Shown piece after piece: positions 33,387 through 45,700 of a stretch of DNA of 64,000 nucleotides. This DNA is from Adiantum capillus-veneris (Eukaryota; Streptophyta; Polypodiopsida; Polypodiales; Pteridaceae). Position numbers and translations under genes: made by a program. Position 1 is the stretch's first letter, and each line of letters opens with the position of its first letter. Below the pieces are notes generated by a model. That model worked only from the letters and a program-made list of their open reading frames with translations, was not told where the DNA came from and searched no databases. The stretch lies in NCBI GenBank assembly GCA_014529385.2, contig CM043963.1:2300001-2364000 (forward strand), given 5' to 3'.

Positions 33387-34870
33387 AGATTCTTATGGTT
33401 CTTGGATAAGGTGAGGAGCAATATGCAAAGGTGGGAGGATGTGATTTTCCAGTTCCCAAGAAGAGTAAGAGTAATCAATTCATTTTTACTCCCTTTCATA
33501 GCATTCAAAGGTCTGTAGCTAAAGCTAGCCAAATGCAATTGAAAAGATATCTTGAAACCAGTGAAAAGATTCTTGTGGAAGAACAACAATAAAGACTCAA
33601 CACCTTGGCAATGGGTAGGATGGGATTCTGTAGCAAGATATGCGAAGCAAGGAGACCTTAGAATCTGTGACCCTAGTATTCATGAGAGGCACAATGTGTC
33701 AAGTTTGTAGTTGCAATCATGAAGCAAGAACAGGCATTGGCCATTATGAAAAACTCCATGATGTGCAATGTAATCACAAATCAGGACCAGGCATGGGTCA
33801 TTGTGACAAACGCCATGATGGACAATGCCAACCTGAGAGCACAAGGGGTCCAATGGAAAGGGATTGAGATTCACAATAAGTTTCTTGTCCCTTGATGGTC
33901 AAACCTAAAACTTGGGGGCCTAGTGGGCAAGCTAGTCTGAAAACGTAACAGAGCAACATAGGCCTTGGAATGGAGAGAGGTAACAAGGTACTTTCACAAA
34001 TCCTTAATCCACTAGTCCCCTTGGATTTCTAAGGGGAGAAGCATCCTATTGAACCCATTTTAGAGGGAGGTGGCCAGAAAAATCAACAACAAAGATCTTA
34101 GACGATTGGGCCAATTTTGGGATACCAGCAGTAGCTACTGAAAAGGAGCATACCAACTGGCCTACCAGTTTCATCTCAGTAGGATGGAAAGGCTGATTGC
34201 CAATACAGTTTCAAAATGTCTAGAAAGATATTGGCTACCTATAGATGAGCCCAATTTTGAATGGAAATCATGGCATTGGTTAACGAACGGGCATTTCCTT
34301 AAATCACAAATTAAGGATGTGTACAACACCCTCATGATCTCTACGGATTGGTTATCCCCCCTAAATAGATAGTGGGGTCAGCAATGGCTAGAATCAAGAT
34401 GGGTGACAAATGCAAAGAAGATTTGGTACCCACATTGGCCAATTGAGATGAAAAAATTCATATTGAAGGTGCTATGGGGAGACTTACCTACTGGCGTGAA
34501 GGTTAAAGCTAGAGGGATTGGGCCTGATAAATGCTTGCAATGTAGCACGGCTAGCGAGGACCTTGACCACTTATTCAAGAAGTGCCCAATGATCTATGGC
34601 CTATCATAAAATATTTGCAAATGGGTTCAAAAGACTTGGAAGATAGGGTTTTGCAATAACAATCTCTCCATAGGTGCAAAGGTGTTCAAAATCCAAGCGC
34701 TTCTTTTCAGCACAACAATTTTTAGATTTTGCTACTTCATACATATGTGGAAGGCCAAGAACAATTGGATCTTTGAGAACACCATCAAAACACCTCGATT
34801 CACAGAGAAATTACAAGAAAGCATGGTAGTGATTATGGACACTAGGAAATCGGAGAACACTGACGAGTGA
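33387..34870 (+). pseudogene. L1-type LINE relic 2, second half (C-terminus)
   Basis: The frame resumes with RFLWFLDKVRSNMQRWED and RRVRVINSFLLP, the usual segment after the HLGAPL motif. It continues through WKNNNKDSTPWQWVGWD and DQAWVIVTNAM (33720-33900, several shifts) to a zf-RVT-like end at 34380-34610 (KVLWGDLPTGVKVKARG, then CLQCSTASEDLDHLFKKC). Multiple stops and shifts are present. No clear poly(A) is seen. Confidence 0.75.
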
Positions 34871-35003
34871 AACATGACAATTGAGGCCGCTTTGTCTAAT
34901 TAACATGGCTAGGTATATGGGTCCGTTCTCTGGTCAAGGATTTCCCTTTGCTCAGTCAAGTTTTTCTATGGTTCCCTCTTCAGAGTCATGGGGTGGCTCC
35001 CCT

Positions 35004-35382
35004 CAGCACTAAAGGGCATGGGTAATTTAATGAAGCCCAAGAGATGGGATCTACGGCAGCGAAGCTAGGACACGGGGATCGGGACGCACGTAGCGGTAAG
35101 ATGGCCAGAGTATACTAGGACACAAAAAAGTAAACTTGGACAAGCAGGGAGCCTGTCCAAGTTTATTTATCATTTTATGGTTTGCCCACTTGTCAACTTT
35201 CCTGTCGTCGCGGGCGTAGCGGTTAGTGCATTGGGCTCTCATGGTGGTGGCGAGGGTTCGAGTCTCCGTGCCTGCGAAGACGGGCGCCTATTTTTTACCA
35301 CCCTCCATTCAGCTCGAGATTCCCCCTTTCGAACTCCACCACGGATCTCATCTCTCTCTACCCGTGCCCTTTAGTGTTGAGG
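35004..35382. repeat. Inverted repeat flanking a SINE-like unit
   Basis: CTCAGCACTAAAGGGCATGGGT (35004-35025) is the reverse complement, with 2 mismatches, of the segment at 35361-35382. Both are extended by a near-palindromic GGGGTGGCTCCCC. Between them lies a second hairpin at 35131-35165 (TAAACTTGGACA/TGTCCAAGTTTA, 12-bp stem, 11-nt loop). Confidence 0.6.
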
Positions 35383-35400
35383 GGTGGCTCCCCTGTCTCA
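35205..35400 (+). mobile_element. tRNA-related SINE-like element
   Basis: 35208-35277 can form an 8-bp acceptor-like stem (TCGCGGGC with GCCTGCGA, one G-T pair). It contains an A-box-like TAGCGGTTAGTGCATTGG and a B-box GGTTCGAGTCT. The anticodon and T stems do not pair properly, so it is not a functional tRNA. An unrelated body rich in CT follows to about 35400. The limits are approximate and no target duplication was identified. Confidence 0.55.
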
Positions 35401-36686
35401 GCAGCCAATGTACCTATGGCTATTGCAAGATGTCATGGCTCGGCACAAGCATGACTAAAAGTTGTAATTTTTTGGTGTTACTAATATAATTCACTCATCA
35501 TTGTGAGTTTTTGAAAAATATATCGTCTTTGTTGCCCTTTCTTTGTTATTTCCTTTTCATATTTCCAAAAGCCCTACCAAATATATTTTTGTAGAGTACC
35601 CCTTTTTTTTTTCTTTTTTTTTTGGTTTTGGGGGGTGGGGGGGGGGGGTTATACAGCCAATTGTTACAAAGATAGATTTTGCTTCCTCTTCACAGTGCAT
35701 TTACTGCACTTCTTATATTCTATATGAAAATCGTTGCATTTTATCTGCAATATGTTAGTACTTTGCAAGAAAAACATCATAAGAAGGGTTAAAAGTTGTT
35801 TACTTTATATTTTATTGTGTTTCATGTTTAAAGAATCATGCAAGTCCTTTGCAAGGGGTTTGTGCACTTCTCCCCATATTTCTATACATGGAAAATGTGC
35901 CATTCCCATGGCTAATAAACGTTTTGGTGTGTTCACTTAGTATGTTACCATATTTTAGTAGATATTTGTACTTGCCCTCTTATTGGAGATTGCTTGGTCG
36001 AACGTTGTTGACGAAAACCTTTCCATTGGTCCTTGCTATCTAGCAGAGCTGAACTTGTGGATAGGAACCTACATCTCCTGGCTTTGCAATAGTTGAGTGT
36101 GATACAAAAAAGAGCATCTTTGGACATCCTATATAGGAAGTGTGTCAACACTTGTTCTCAAAAACTTCTCACTATAGTCTTGTACATCTTGCATAGTTTC
36201 AAATACCTCCAAAGTCAAGCCCAACGTCATCATCGTGTATGACCTACATGTATTCAAAATGCAAGCATAAGTTGTCACGTTAGTGGGAAAATTTGGTCTC
36301 CATATTTTCGTTGCAAGTATAAGTGGTTGCATCTATGGAACAGGCTTGCACAAAAAATGAGGTGATGCAATGAGCCAAGTTGTCTTCATGGCTATATAAG
36401 ACAAGGTTTTCGTTAAAACTTTTATGTCTTCTTTGTTCACTTTTGTACATTCTTTTAGTAAGCTAAAGCCATCTAATCCATCCATAAATACGATCTTGTT
36501 CATCAAGGCTATACTAGATAAGGTTGCAACTTCTAGCAAGCTAAATTTATGTATTTCATCCAAAGTTATACTTTTCTCCATGGCTTGTGTGTAAACAATT
36601 CACACTTTCATAAAATCCTTCAAAGTGTATTGTATACTTGCTTATTTAGTTAGAGTAGGCGTTGTATTCAATAGGCCTTCAAACTA
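35401..36686. other. Unassigned region, two - strand frames of unknown identity
   Basis: It contains T and G homopolymers at 35600-35650. On the - strand 36581-36333 (82 codons, MEKSITLDEIHKFSLLEVAT...) is followed in frame, after one stop, by 36332-36129 (67 codons). The composition is protein-like but I recognise no family. It may be a relic of a transposon or a host gene. Confidence 0.35.
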
Positions 36687-36691
36687 ATTGA

Positions 36692-36920
36692 TGTTACCAT
36701 ATACATGTGGTAGTGATCTGTGTGAACACATTAGGATCGTCGGGGCTTTTTTTTTTTTTTTTTACGAGATTTTTTTCCCCATGCATTGTATATACGTCCA
36801 TCACTCTAGGGCTATCTATCTTTCCATTGCACACTAAGTAATATACTCTCTATTGTGTGCCTTGAGCTTCTTTCATCTTTTCCAAGTTGTGTGTGTTTTC
36901 CTGCAACCTTAGTTCCAACA
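36692..36920 (+). repeat. 5' LTR of copia 2
   Basis: A 229-bp TG...CA repeat paired with 41572-41794. It contains a TTGTATATAC run that could act as a TATA-like element, and a T17 tract that is shorter in the partner. Confidence 0.93.
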
Positions 36921-36922
36921 AT

Positions 36923-36934
36923 TGGTATCAGAGC
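36923..36934 (+). other. Primer-binding site of copia 2
   Basis: TGGTATCAGAGC, two bases after the 5' LTR, is complementary to the 3' end of initiator tRNA-Met. Confidence 0.9.
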
Positions 36935-37282
36935 AGGTCGCGTCCTCCCGGGCTTAGACGCCAGCATCTCCAACACACGCCTGCTCATTTTCTCCGATTT
37001 CAGTGAGATTTGGCGAGCGTTCGTAGGTTGACAAAAATTTTGGGAGAGCTCGTAGAGTATAGTCTGTGCAAATCTTTGATTTGGGCTCATTTCGGCCTCC
37101 GTTTCCACTACACACAGTACTACACAGGCTATTTTGTCATTTTGTGCAAAATTTTTGTCAGTGTTGTTTTCTGCATAACAGGTGCCTTACAGTCTTTTAC
37201 GGTTTGTGCTATACAGCACGTGTTGTTCTCGCTTCGTTTCTCCTCTCTTCGGGCAGTTTTCACATCAGGTGCAATATTTACC

Positions 37283-40200
37283 ATGGCTGACAACACCACA
37301 GATGTGTTCAAGATGTTCGCTGTTGCTCAGGATAGATTGGATGGGGATAATTACCCTATGTGGACTTACATGATGCAACATGTTTTTGTAGCAAAGGGCG
37401 TCTGGAATATTGTGAAGGGCATTGATGTGCGTCCTGGTTCTGAGGATGTGGCAGGTCTTGCTGCAAGGATTGTTGCTATTAGAGTTGTTTGCCTATAGCA
37501 GAACAAGCTCGTTGGGATGTAAAGGATGCGCAGGCTCATGCATTGATTGTGTTGTCTGTGAAGGGCACCATTGTTCCTCACATTTGTTCAGCAAAATATG
37601 CAAAACAGGCTCGGGATATTCTAGCTGGTCTTTATGCAAGCCGCAATGAGGCAAAAATTGCATTGCTGCCTAAAGAACTAGACTCGAAGATTATGCATAT
37701 GGACTCGAAGATGATATGGACACTTTCCTTGTTGGTGTCAAGGATATAAATGAGCAACTTATTTTTGTAGGTGAAGTCATTTCAGACAGTTCCCTTGTAG
37801 AAATTGTTCTTGATGCCTTACCAGATTCTTACCAGACTTTTGCTAGTACTTGGAGACTTATGCCCCAAGGAAATCTTGAAGTTGTCAAGTTTGATGCATT
37901 ATGCACATTGCTATTGCAAGAGTCACTTTCCAAAAAAAAACAGGACTAGGCAACGTGCAATTGAACAGGCTTTTATTGCTTCTCAAAGAAAGGGTGGTAA
38001 CAGCAATGCATCCATTTCTTATGGTTCTGCTACTGCGAGTGGCAAAAATTATGTTCCTAATGCTTCTGCTGGCAGCAATTCGTCCATAAATTCTAGTGAT
38101 AAGGACAAAAAGAATATGCGTTTCCACTATTGTAAAGCTAATGATCACTTGATCAAGAAATGTCCTAAGTTGAAGGCCAAAGAGGCTAAGAAGAAAGAGG
38201 GTGGTTACACTACAAATGCTGGTTCCACTACAAATGTAGCCATTGTTGAGTCTTCTGTGAAAGGAGATTGTGATGTTGATGTTGATGTAGAATGGGCTTT
38301 TAGTGCAAAGGGCACTTACAATCCTGTTGTCCATGATGCATGCATGTCAGTTGTTGCAGATTCACATGTGTGGTATTTTGACAGTGGTGCTACAAAGCAC
38401 ATTACCTCACATCATGAATTGTTCACCTCTTTTGAGTCTGTCCCTCATGGGAATTCAGTCACTTGTGCCAACAATGCCTCTTATCTGGTTCAGGGTGTTG
38501 GAAAGATTGTGCTTGCTGCTACAAATGGCAGTTCTTTCACACTTGTTGATGCACTTTATGTACCTGAGATCAAGAAGAATCTTGCTAGACTTGGACTTGT
38601 AGTCAAATTTGTGGATGACAGATGTACAATTCATGATCTCACTTTTGGTGATGAAATTGTTGCATCTAGCCTTTTGTGCCGTGGGTTGTATAAGCTCACT
38701 TTGTATGACAAGTGTGGACAAAATTTTGCAAATGTAGTTGCAAATTCAAGGGCTATTTCAGGTGCAAAACTTTGGCATGCACATTTTGGTCATCTGAATT
38801 TTACCAGTTTGATGTGTTTGCAGAAATCTAATATGGTTGCTTCTTTGCTACCTCTTAAGCACCTGTCAAACATGTTTGTGAAGATTGTATTTTGGGTAAG
38901 ATGCAGCTTTCGAAGTTTCCAAAGGATGGTTCAGTTAGGGCCACATGCAGGTTGCAGCTTGTGCATAGTGATGTTTGTGGGCCCATGCAAACTCCATCCT
39001 TGGGCAATTACCTTTACTTTGTGGCTTTCATTGATGATTACTCCAAGCATGCATGGGTATTTCCACTGAAAGCGAAGTCTGAAGTTTTTATGTGCTTCAA
39101 ACAATTTCTGGCTATGGCTAAAAATGTCTCGAAATGTACTATGGGCACCCTCCATTCAGATTGAGGGGGGGAGTATATGTCTCATGAATTTAATGCATTT
39201 CTGGCTAGTCAAGATATAAAACACCAATATACATTGCCTTATACACCTCAGCAAAATGATGTTGCTGAGAGGAAAAACAGGTCACTTACGGAAATGGCAT
39301 GATGTATGGTCAAAATTCAAGCTTTGTCGCATTCCTTTTGGCTTGTGGCCATCATGTGTGCCCTTATGTACTAAACAGGTGTCCTATGAAAGCTTTGTAG
39401 TCTATTACTCCATATGAAGCATTGCATGATAGAAAGCCTTCTATTGAGCACATGCGTGTTTTTGGTTGTTTGGCATATGTTTTGGTGCCACAAACACAAC
39501 ACAGAAAATTGGATGATAAGGCTGTCAAATGTATTTTTGTTGGTTATAGTGTTGAAATCAAAGGTTACAAGTTGTATCATCTGTAAACAAACCGTATTTT
39601 GGTTTCACAGGATGTAGTGTTTGTGGAAGATTCTGTTCAGCCCTTGCTATCATGTACTAGAGATAGTAATGTAAGCTCATAGGACATTTATGACATTTTG
39701 TTGCCTCTTTTCAGTGGTGGAAGCTCGAATGTAAATTCCAATGAGGAAAATTTACAGCCTATGGGGGTTTTTCAAAATGTTATAGATCAGCCTATTACTG
39801 CTGTAGATGTACATGATGTACTTGATGAGGAAAGGGATGAAAATGAGCAGGCTAGAGGTATGCCAAAATGGCTGGTGCATACATTGCGTGATAGTAAATT
39901 GGATGCACCTTTGTCTAGTCGTACTCATTCAAGCTCTCGCCATGCATCTTATGCATCATATTGTTATGATTTGGCTGTGTCTAGCTTACATGATGTTGAG
40001 GAACCTCTGTCTTTTGATGAAGCATAGAATTCAGAAAATTGAATGGCTGCCATGCAATTAGAATATGATGCACTTATAGAAAATGACACATGGACTTTAT
40101 GTGATTTGCCTCCTAGCAAAACGGCCATTGGTAAGAAGTGGGTTTACAAGTTGAAACGCAAGCCGGATGGTGAGATCGATCGCCATAAGGCTCGACTTGT

Positions 40201-41496
40201 TGCAAAGGGTTATGCACAGCAAAAAGGCATAGATTATGAAGATACTTTTGCTCCCACTTGTCATATGACTACTGTGCATTTTCTATGTGCATTGGCAACT
40301 CATTTTTGGTTGGGATGTACATCAATCACACATTGTTACTACTTTCTTGAATGGTGACACAACCTCACACGTTTGTCAAGAAAGGACAAGAGGACAAAGT
40401 GTGCAGATGTAAGAAGTCTTTGTATGGGTTGAAGTAGTATCCTTTTGCTTGGTATGATAAAGCTAACACTCATTTTGTTAAAAAAAAAAAGCACATTATA
40501 TGTAAAGGGTGAGGGTGATGTACTTCTCATTGTGGTTCTTTATGTAGATGATTTGCTGATCATTGGACCAAATGAAAGACATATTGTTGATTTTAAGGCT
40601 GATTTGAATGCTACTTTCAAGATGAAAGATTTGGGGATGTTGCATCATTGCTTGGGCATACATTTTAAGCAGTGTGATGGTGGTATTTCCTTGTGCCAGA
40701 AAAGTTACATAGAGACATTGCTACGTAAATTTGGACTTGAGGATTGCAAGCCTATTGCAACTCCTATGGAAACAGGTTTGAAATTGATTCTTCATGATGC
40801 TGGTGATCTTGCTGATGTCATTCTTTACCAAATTGTTGTTGGTTGCCTCATTTATGTATGCAACACGAGGCCGGATATTCAGTTTGGAGTCTCACAAGTC
40901 AGCAAATCTATGCATAGCCCAAGGTCTAAGCATTGGTAGGCTGTCAATAGTATTTTTTGCTACCTTAGTGGCACTTTACATCTTGGCTTGTTTTATCCCA
41001 AAGGAGATCATTGCCGCCAGACTTACATGCTTTTTCGGACTCAGATTGGGCTGGTTGTTTTGATATGCGAGTGTCCACAAGTAGTTTTTGTTTCATGCTT
41101 GGCAGTTCATGTATATCATGGTTGAGCAAGAAGCAACCTATTGTGGCCACTTCTACTTGTGAGATTGAGTACATGGCAGTCTTCACAACTACGGTTGAGT
41201 GTATATGGCTCAGACACCTTATGGCTGATTTGGGTGTTGGACATAACAATGCCAACAGTATCTACACTGACAGTCAGAGCGCATTAGCAGTTGTGAGGAA
41301 CCCAGTTTTTCATGCTTGCAAAAAGCACATTGAGGTGCATTACCACTATGTCAGGGAGAGGCTCTCAGCAGGAGAGATCAGCTTGCCTTATGTGCCAACG
41401 CAGGACAACCTTGAAAATCTTTTCACAAAGGCATTGTCTCGTGAGAAGCTCGAATCTTTCTGCAAAGCTTTGGGCTTACTCCCCTTTGTGGATTGA
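37283..41496 (+). pseudogene. Copia 2 gag-pol, frameshifted
   Basis: Gag starts MADNTTDVFKMF at 37283. Frame changes near 37490, 37720 and 37930 are followed by a knuckle HYCKANDHLIKKC in which the first Cys of CxxC is missing. Protease has WYFDSGATKHI (38370). Integrase carries SDVCGPMQTPS, then a stop in HSD-GGEY (39165). RT spans 40043-40939 ([28 protein letters not shown]) with several shifts. RNase H spans 41011-41496 (SDSDWAGC, KHIEVHYHYVRERL), ending at TGA. The gene cannot make a full product. Confidence 0.9.
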
Positions 41497-41571
41497 TCAT
41501 GCCCTCAGGGCATGGCACATCCCTTTACTCATGTGCCATCTCTCGTTCACTGCATCACTCCAGGGGGTATT

Positions 41572-41794
41572 TGTTACCATATACATGTGTAGTGATGTGT
41601 GAACATACTAGGACCGCTGGGGCATTTTTTCCCTTTTTAGGAGGTTTTTCCCCCGTGCATTGTATATACGCCCATCACTCTAGGGCTATCTATCTTTCCA
41701 TTGCACACTAAGTAATACACTCTCTATTGTGTGCCTTGAGCTTCCTTCATCTTTTCCAAGCTGTGTGTGTTTTCTTGCAACCCTAATTCCAACA
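41572..41794 (+). repeat. 3' LTR of copia 2
   Basis: A 223-bp partner of the 5' LTR, followed by the ATTGA duplication. Confidence 0.93.
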
Positions 41795-41799
41795 ATTGA

Positions 41800-42700
41800 T
41801 GGCTTTGCATACAACTCCCCTTCAAAAATAACTCGCTCCATCTCAACTGTAGACATCCCACATAATGTGCGAACTGCTAATTAATGATAATAACTTTCTC
41901 CATAATAAGAAGGGATGCACCCTCCTCAATTATTTAGATTTTATTGGAAATTTATGGTCGCAACACGTAAGCATCCCCCACAAATTGGGTTGGTTTCTCC
42001 ATCCCACATGGTACATGTTATTCTTGGTATTGGGAATAGGGATTTCAATTGTGCAATGATGTGATACTTGACATATTGTTACCCAGTACGGACTCCAAAG
42101 TGTATGTAAGTGTCGTATTCCATAAGCGACAAATATGAACGGGTAGAGTAGTTTGGGTGCTTCCTTCGATAGACAAGCTATGTAAAGGAATATGCATATA
42201 TTGTGTTGTATCTTATTTTGATATTACTAATGAATAGAAAGTTGGACTTGTGTCTCTATCTTCTTGTTATTTAGTCTTGATGTTCTTTACGAGTTCCATG
42301 TGTGAAATTATGTGCCTTTAAGACCATAATTAATCTTGTGCCACACTATTCTTAGTGTAGCACACTTGGGTGACCATGATGTCCAGAGGGGATAGTGATG
42401 CATGCATACACATTCACAAGGCCCGATGGAGGAATTTTCAAATGTGCTTTCAACTCTATGGATGCAGACGTGTTAATTTTGATGACTCCTTGTCCTATAC
42501 TTACATTTTTGTGGGTGATCCCCTCAATCACGAGGAGCATGTTCCCCTTGTGGAGCCACCAAATTCTCCACAAATGGTGCTTAAGAGTCAATAATGTAGC
42601 AGGTCATGTCTACCATTGAAGTGTGGGAGGTAGTTGACACCTAAGGATTCTCCTTCCTCTTTCACACCCACCACTTCCGTTTGGAGGAAATTTTAGAGGT
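41800..42700. other. Unassigned DNA
   Basis: No element border or gene is recognised. Short frames on both strands at 42352-42620 (75-80 codons) have no motif I can name. Confidence 0.35.
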
Positions 42701-45700
42701 ACGGCTCAACCAACATTGCAATATACGTGAATCAATGGGAGCTCTCATGAGGATCTAGATACGTATCTCCATCAATTTAATAAAACATATGAAGTAAATC
42801 AACCTAGACCAGTGGATGCAATTTTGAAAGAGATAGTTTTTGAAACCATGTTGGGTAAAAAAGCTTCAAAGTGGCCAGCAGAGTATGCCTCAAATTCTTC
42901 TCAAGATTATGACAGAGTGAAAATAGTTTATTTGAATATGTTTTGTGTGGAAAAGATAGTTTTCAAGTTGTTGAGAAATTGAGGAAGCTTGAATAGAGAA
43001 AGGTATAATGGCAAAATATCCTTTCTATTTACGAGCATTCCTACAAAGGTTGGAGATACCAGAGTGTTTTGGTCTCCCTATCCTCAAGGTTTTTCATTTG
43101 CGGGAATTGAATACTAGTGTTAGAACAACTTTAGCAACCATTGATAAGACCACAACTCGGTTGGATGATGTTATGAGACAAGCTATGAGAGCTGGCAAGC
43201 CTTTGGATCTTAATTGAGATTCATCTTCTAGGGCTTATTGCAAATCAAGAATAAATAAAGCAAATAAGAAGAAGCAAAGTAGTAGTAGTTCTAGCAATTT
43301 TAATACTAATACTTTATCACGGGACAGTCTGATAAGGATCGACATAAACAAAAAGTTCTAGAGCGGTGCGTAAGTCTCATAAATCTTCAAAGCAATGGAA
43401 GACTAGCACGATGAACAAGGTAGAGAGCTCCAAAGACACTCTAAATGTTGTATGGTGTACACAATATTGGAATTGGAGTCGTTTGACAGTTGGATGTAAC
43501 TTAGTTGGATGTAACTTAAATCAAAACTGGTGTAGTCTATGTAGATAGATACACATCACATTAGTGAATGTTTTTACAATGGGTGAACTAAAAGAGCACA
43601 TAAACCTTATTGGAAAGTCAAGGGATTGATCCATTGATGAATATGATTCAAGCAATTGATAATACGGGATATCATGAGATTGGATGGGTTTATAGCCATA
43701 GTCGGGGTGATGCGGGGGGGGGGGGGGGGGGGGGGGGGAGAGGGGGGATTTGGTGCTCAAGTCAAATATTTTCTTTTCTGTACAAAGGAAGGCTATAAGC
43801 ATTTTGAGTGTGGAGAAGCCAAATAATATGATAAAACAAGACGTAAAGGAAGTGGGTAAATAATCAAGTGTCTCGATGGTGGAATTAGCTAAACTACCTA
43901 GAATGGTACAATCTAATGCTCATTTGAAATTGGTTACACACTCAGAAAAGAAAGTGAACTATAAGAAAGCAACGGGAAAAAATTGAATTGGGGAGGACAA
44001 GGACAAGTCTAAAAGGAAGTGCTCAAGTGGGGACCAATGGCCAAATTCAAGACTCCATTATTATGAGTGAAGAACTTATTGGGGCCAATTATATATTGCA
44101 ATGATGGTGGAGGAGCAAGAAGTGAAAGCATAGGTGCCAGCAATTAATAGCCAAAGTGTAGAGTCAATGGAGTAGTTTAAGGGAGGCACTTAATTAGATC
44201 CCATAAAGTTGTTGCGGTTGGTCCCTAAATTCCATGAAGCATTAATGCCTCCAATGCAAATGGTTAATCTGGCAGTGTGCTTTGGGAATACCAATGAGCT
44301 AGGAATACATTGCACTATTCACTTGAGATGTTAAAAATTTAACAAGTGAAACATGAGTAAATACTGGGAACACATTGGGCTATTCACTTGAGATTCTATT
44401 TAACACGTGAAACATGATGCAAATTTAAGAGGTGAAACATGAGTTGGATAGATTGTTGCAAGTGGGTTTCATTATGCCAGTTGATAATGCGGAATGGGTA
44501 CATTCAATTATGATTTTCCCAAAGGAGAATAAGAAATTAAAAATCTATGTCGGTTATAAAAAATGAGAATAAGAAATTACAAATCTGTGTTGATTATCGC
44601 AAATTAAAAAGGCCACAATACATGATCCGGTTCTATATCTGGAACTAAATTGGATGACGTAGCAGGGCATGAAGTACATTCCTTTTTGGATAGATTTAGG
44701 GGTTACAATCAGATTTGCATGGTGAAAGAGGATGAAGGAAAAATAGCCATAGTATTGGGTGGTGTTTGCTTGCACTAATGTGGTTTGGATTGAAGAATGC
44801 CCTAGCTTCATTTCAAAAAGCAATGAATGAGAATTTTGGACCTTACTTGATAGACCTCATGCTTGTGTTCTTGGATGATTTATCACTATTTGGTACAAAG
44901 GATCAACTTTTGGGTCATCGCTTATGTGCTTGCAGTGAGGTTGATACATAAATTTTAGCTTGAATCTACTTAAGTGTGCTTTTGCAATGAAGTGGAAAAT
45001 TTCTTAGGCATGTGTTTTTTTATGGATGGGATTATTGTTGATATAGATAAATTTTCCATGGTATTGTTGGCAAAATCACTCTAGTCACCTAGGGAGTGTT
45101 TGCAATTCCTTGGGCAAGTGCAGTGGCATGGGGGACATTTGCGATTTTTAGATTATATGGCTATTTTGTTGAATATGCTGGCACACACTGATAATGCATA
45201 GTATATGTGGAATCGGGAATGTGATAGAGCTTATCGCATTATGCAGATTCAATCATCAAAAGTCCCAGAGATCACACCTTTGGATTGGGGGAAAGCATTC
45301 CATGTGCTTTTGGATGCATCTGATGTATATCAATAATAGTGTTTTCATGCAAGAATTGGAAGGGGAATGGTTTTGACCAATGTACTATGCTAGCATTTGG
45401 TTGTTCGCTATAGAGAAAATATAATATGTCATACCAATGTATTATGCCAGTAGATGGTTGTCCATTGTAGAGAAAATATACTCAGTGTAAAGATATCACC
45501 TACTGGGTAGAACGTTTTACTTTCAGGTTGATCATTTTGCATTATATTATCTAGTTCAATAGAAGAATTTGATAGGTTTTTTATCACATTGGGTGCTACT
45601 AATACAAGACTTTGAATTTGAAGTCATTCATAGGCCTTGTGCAAAGGATGCTGACATAGCACACTAGTTGTCCCATTTAGAAAGTGGAGAAGCACCAATA

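Larger units (their letters stand above)
36692..41794 (+). mobile_element. Ty1/copia LTR retrotransposon 2 (complete, broken coding)
   Basis: The LTRs at 36692-36920 and 41572-41794 start TGTTACCATATACATG and end TTCCAACA. Perfect 5-bp target duplications ATTGA flank them (36687-36691 and 41795-41799). The primer-binding site TGGTATCAGAGC lies at 36923 and a purine-rich AGGGGGTATT at 41562-41571. The LTRs differ by several substitutions and homopolymer indels, so it is older than copia 1. Related fragments occur at 55464-56560 and 57600-59300. Confidence 0.95.

Noticed and set aside
35208-35277. Functional tRNA gene
   Set aside because: The acceptor-like stem and boxes are there, but the anticodon and T stems do not form, so it is kept only as a SINE head.
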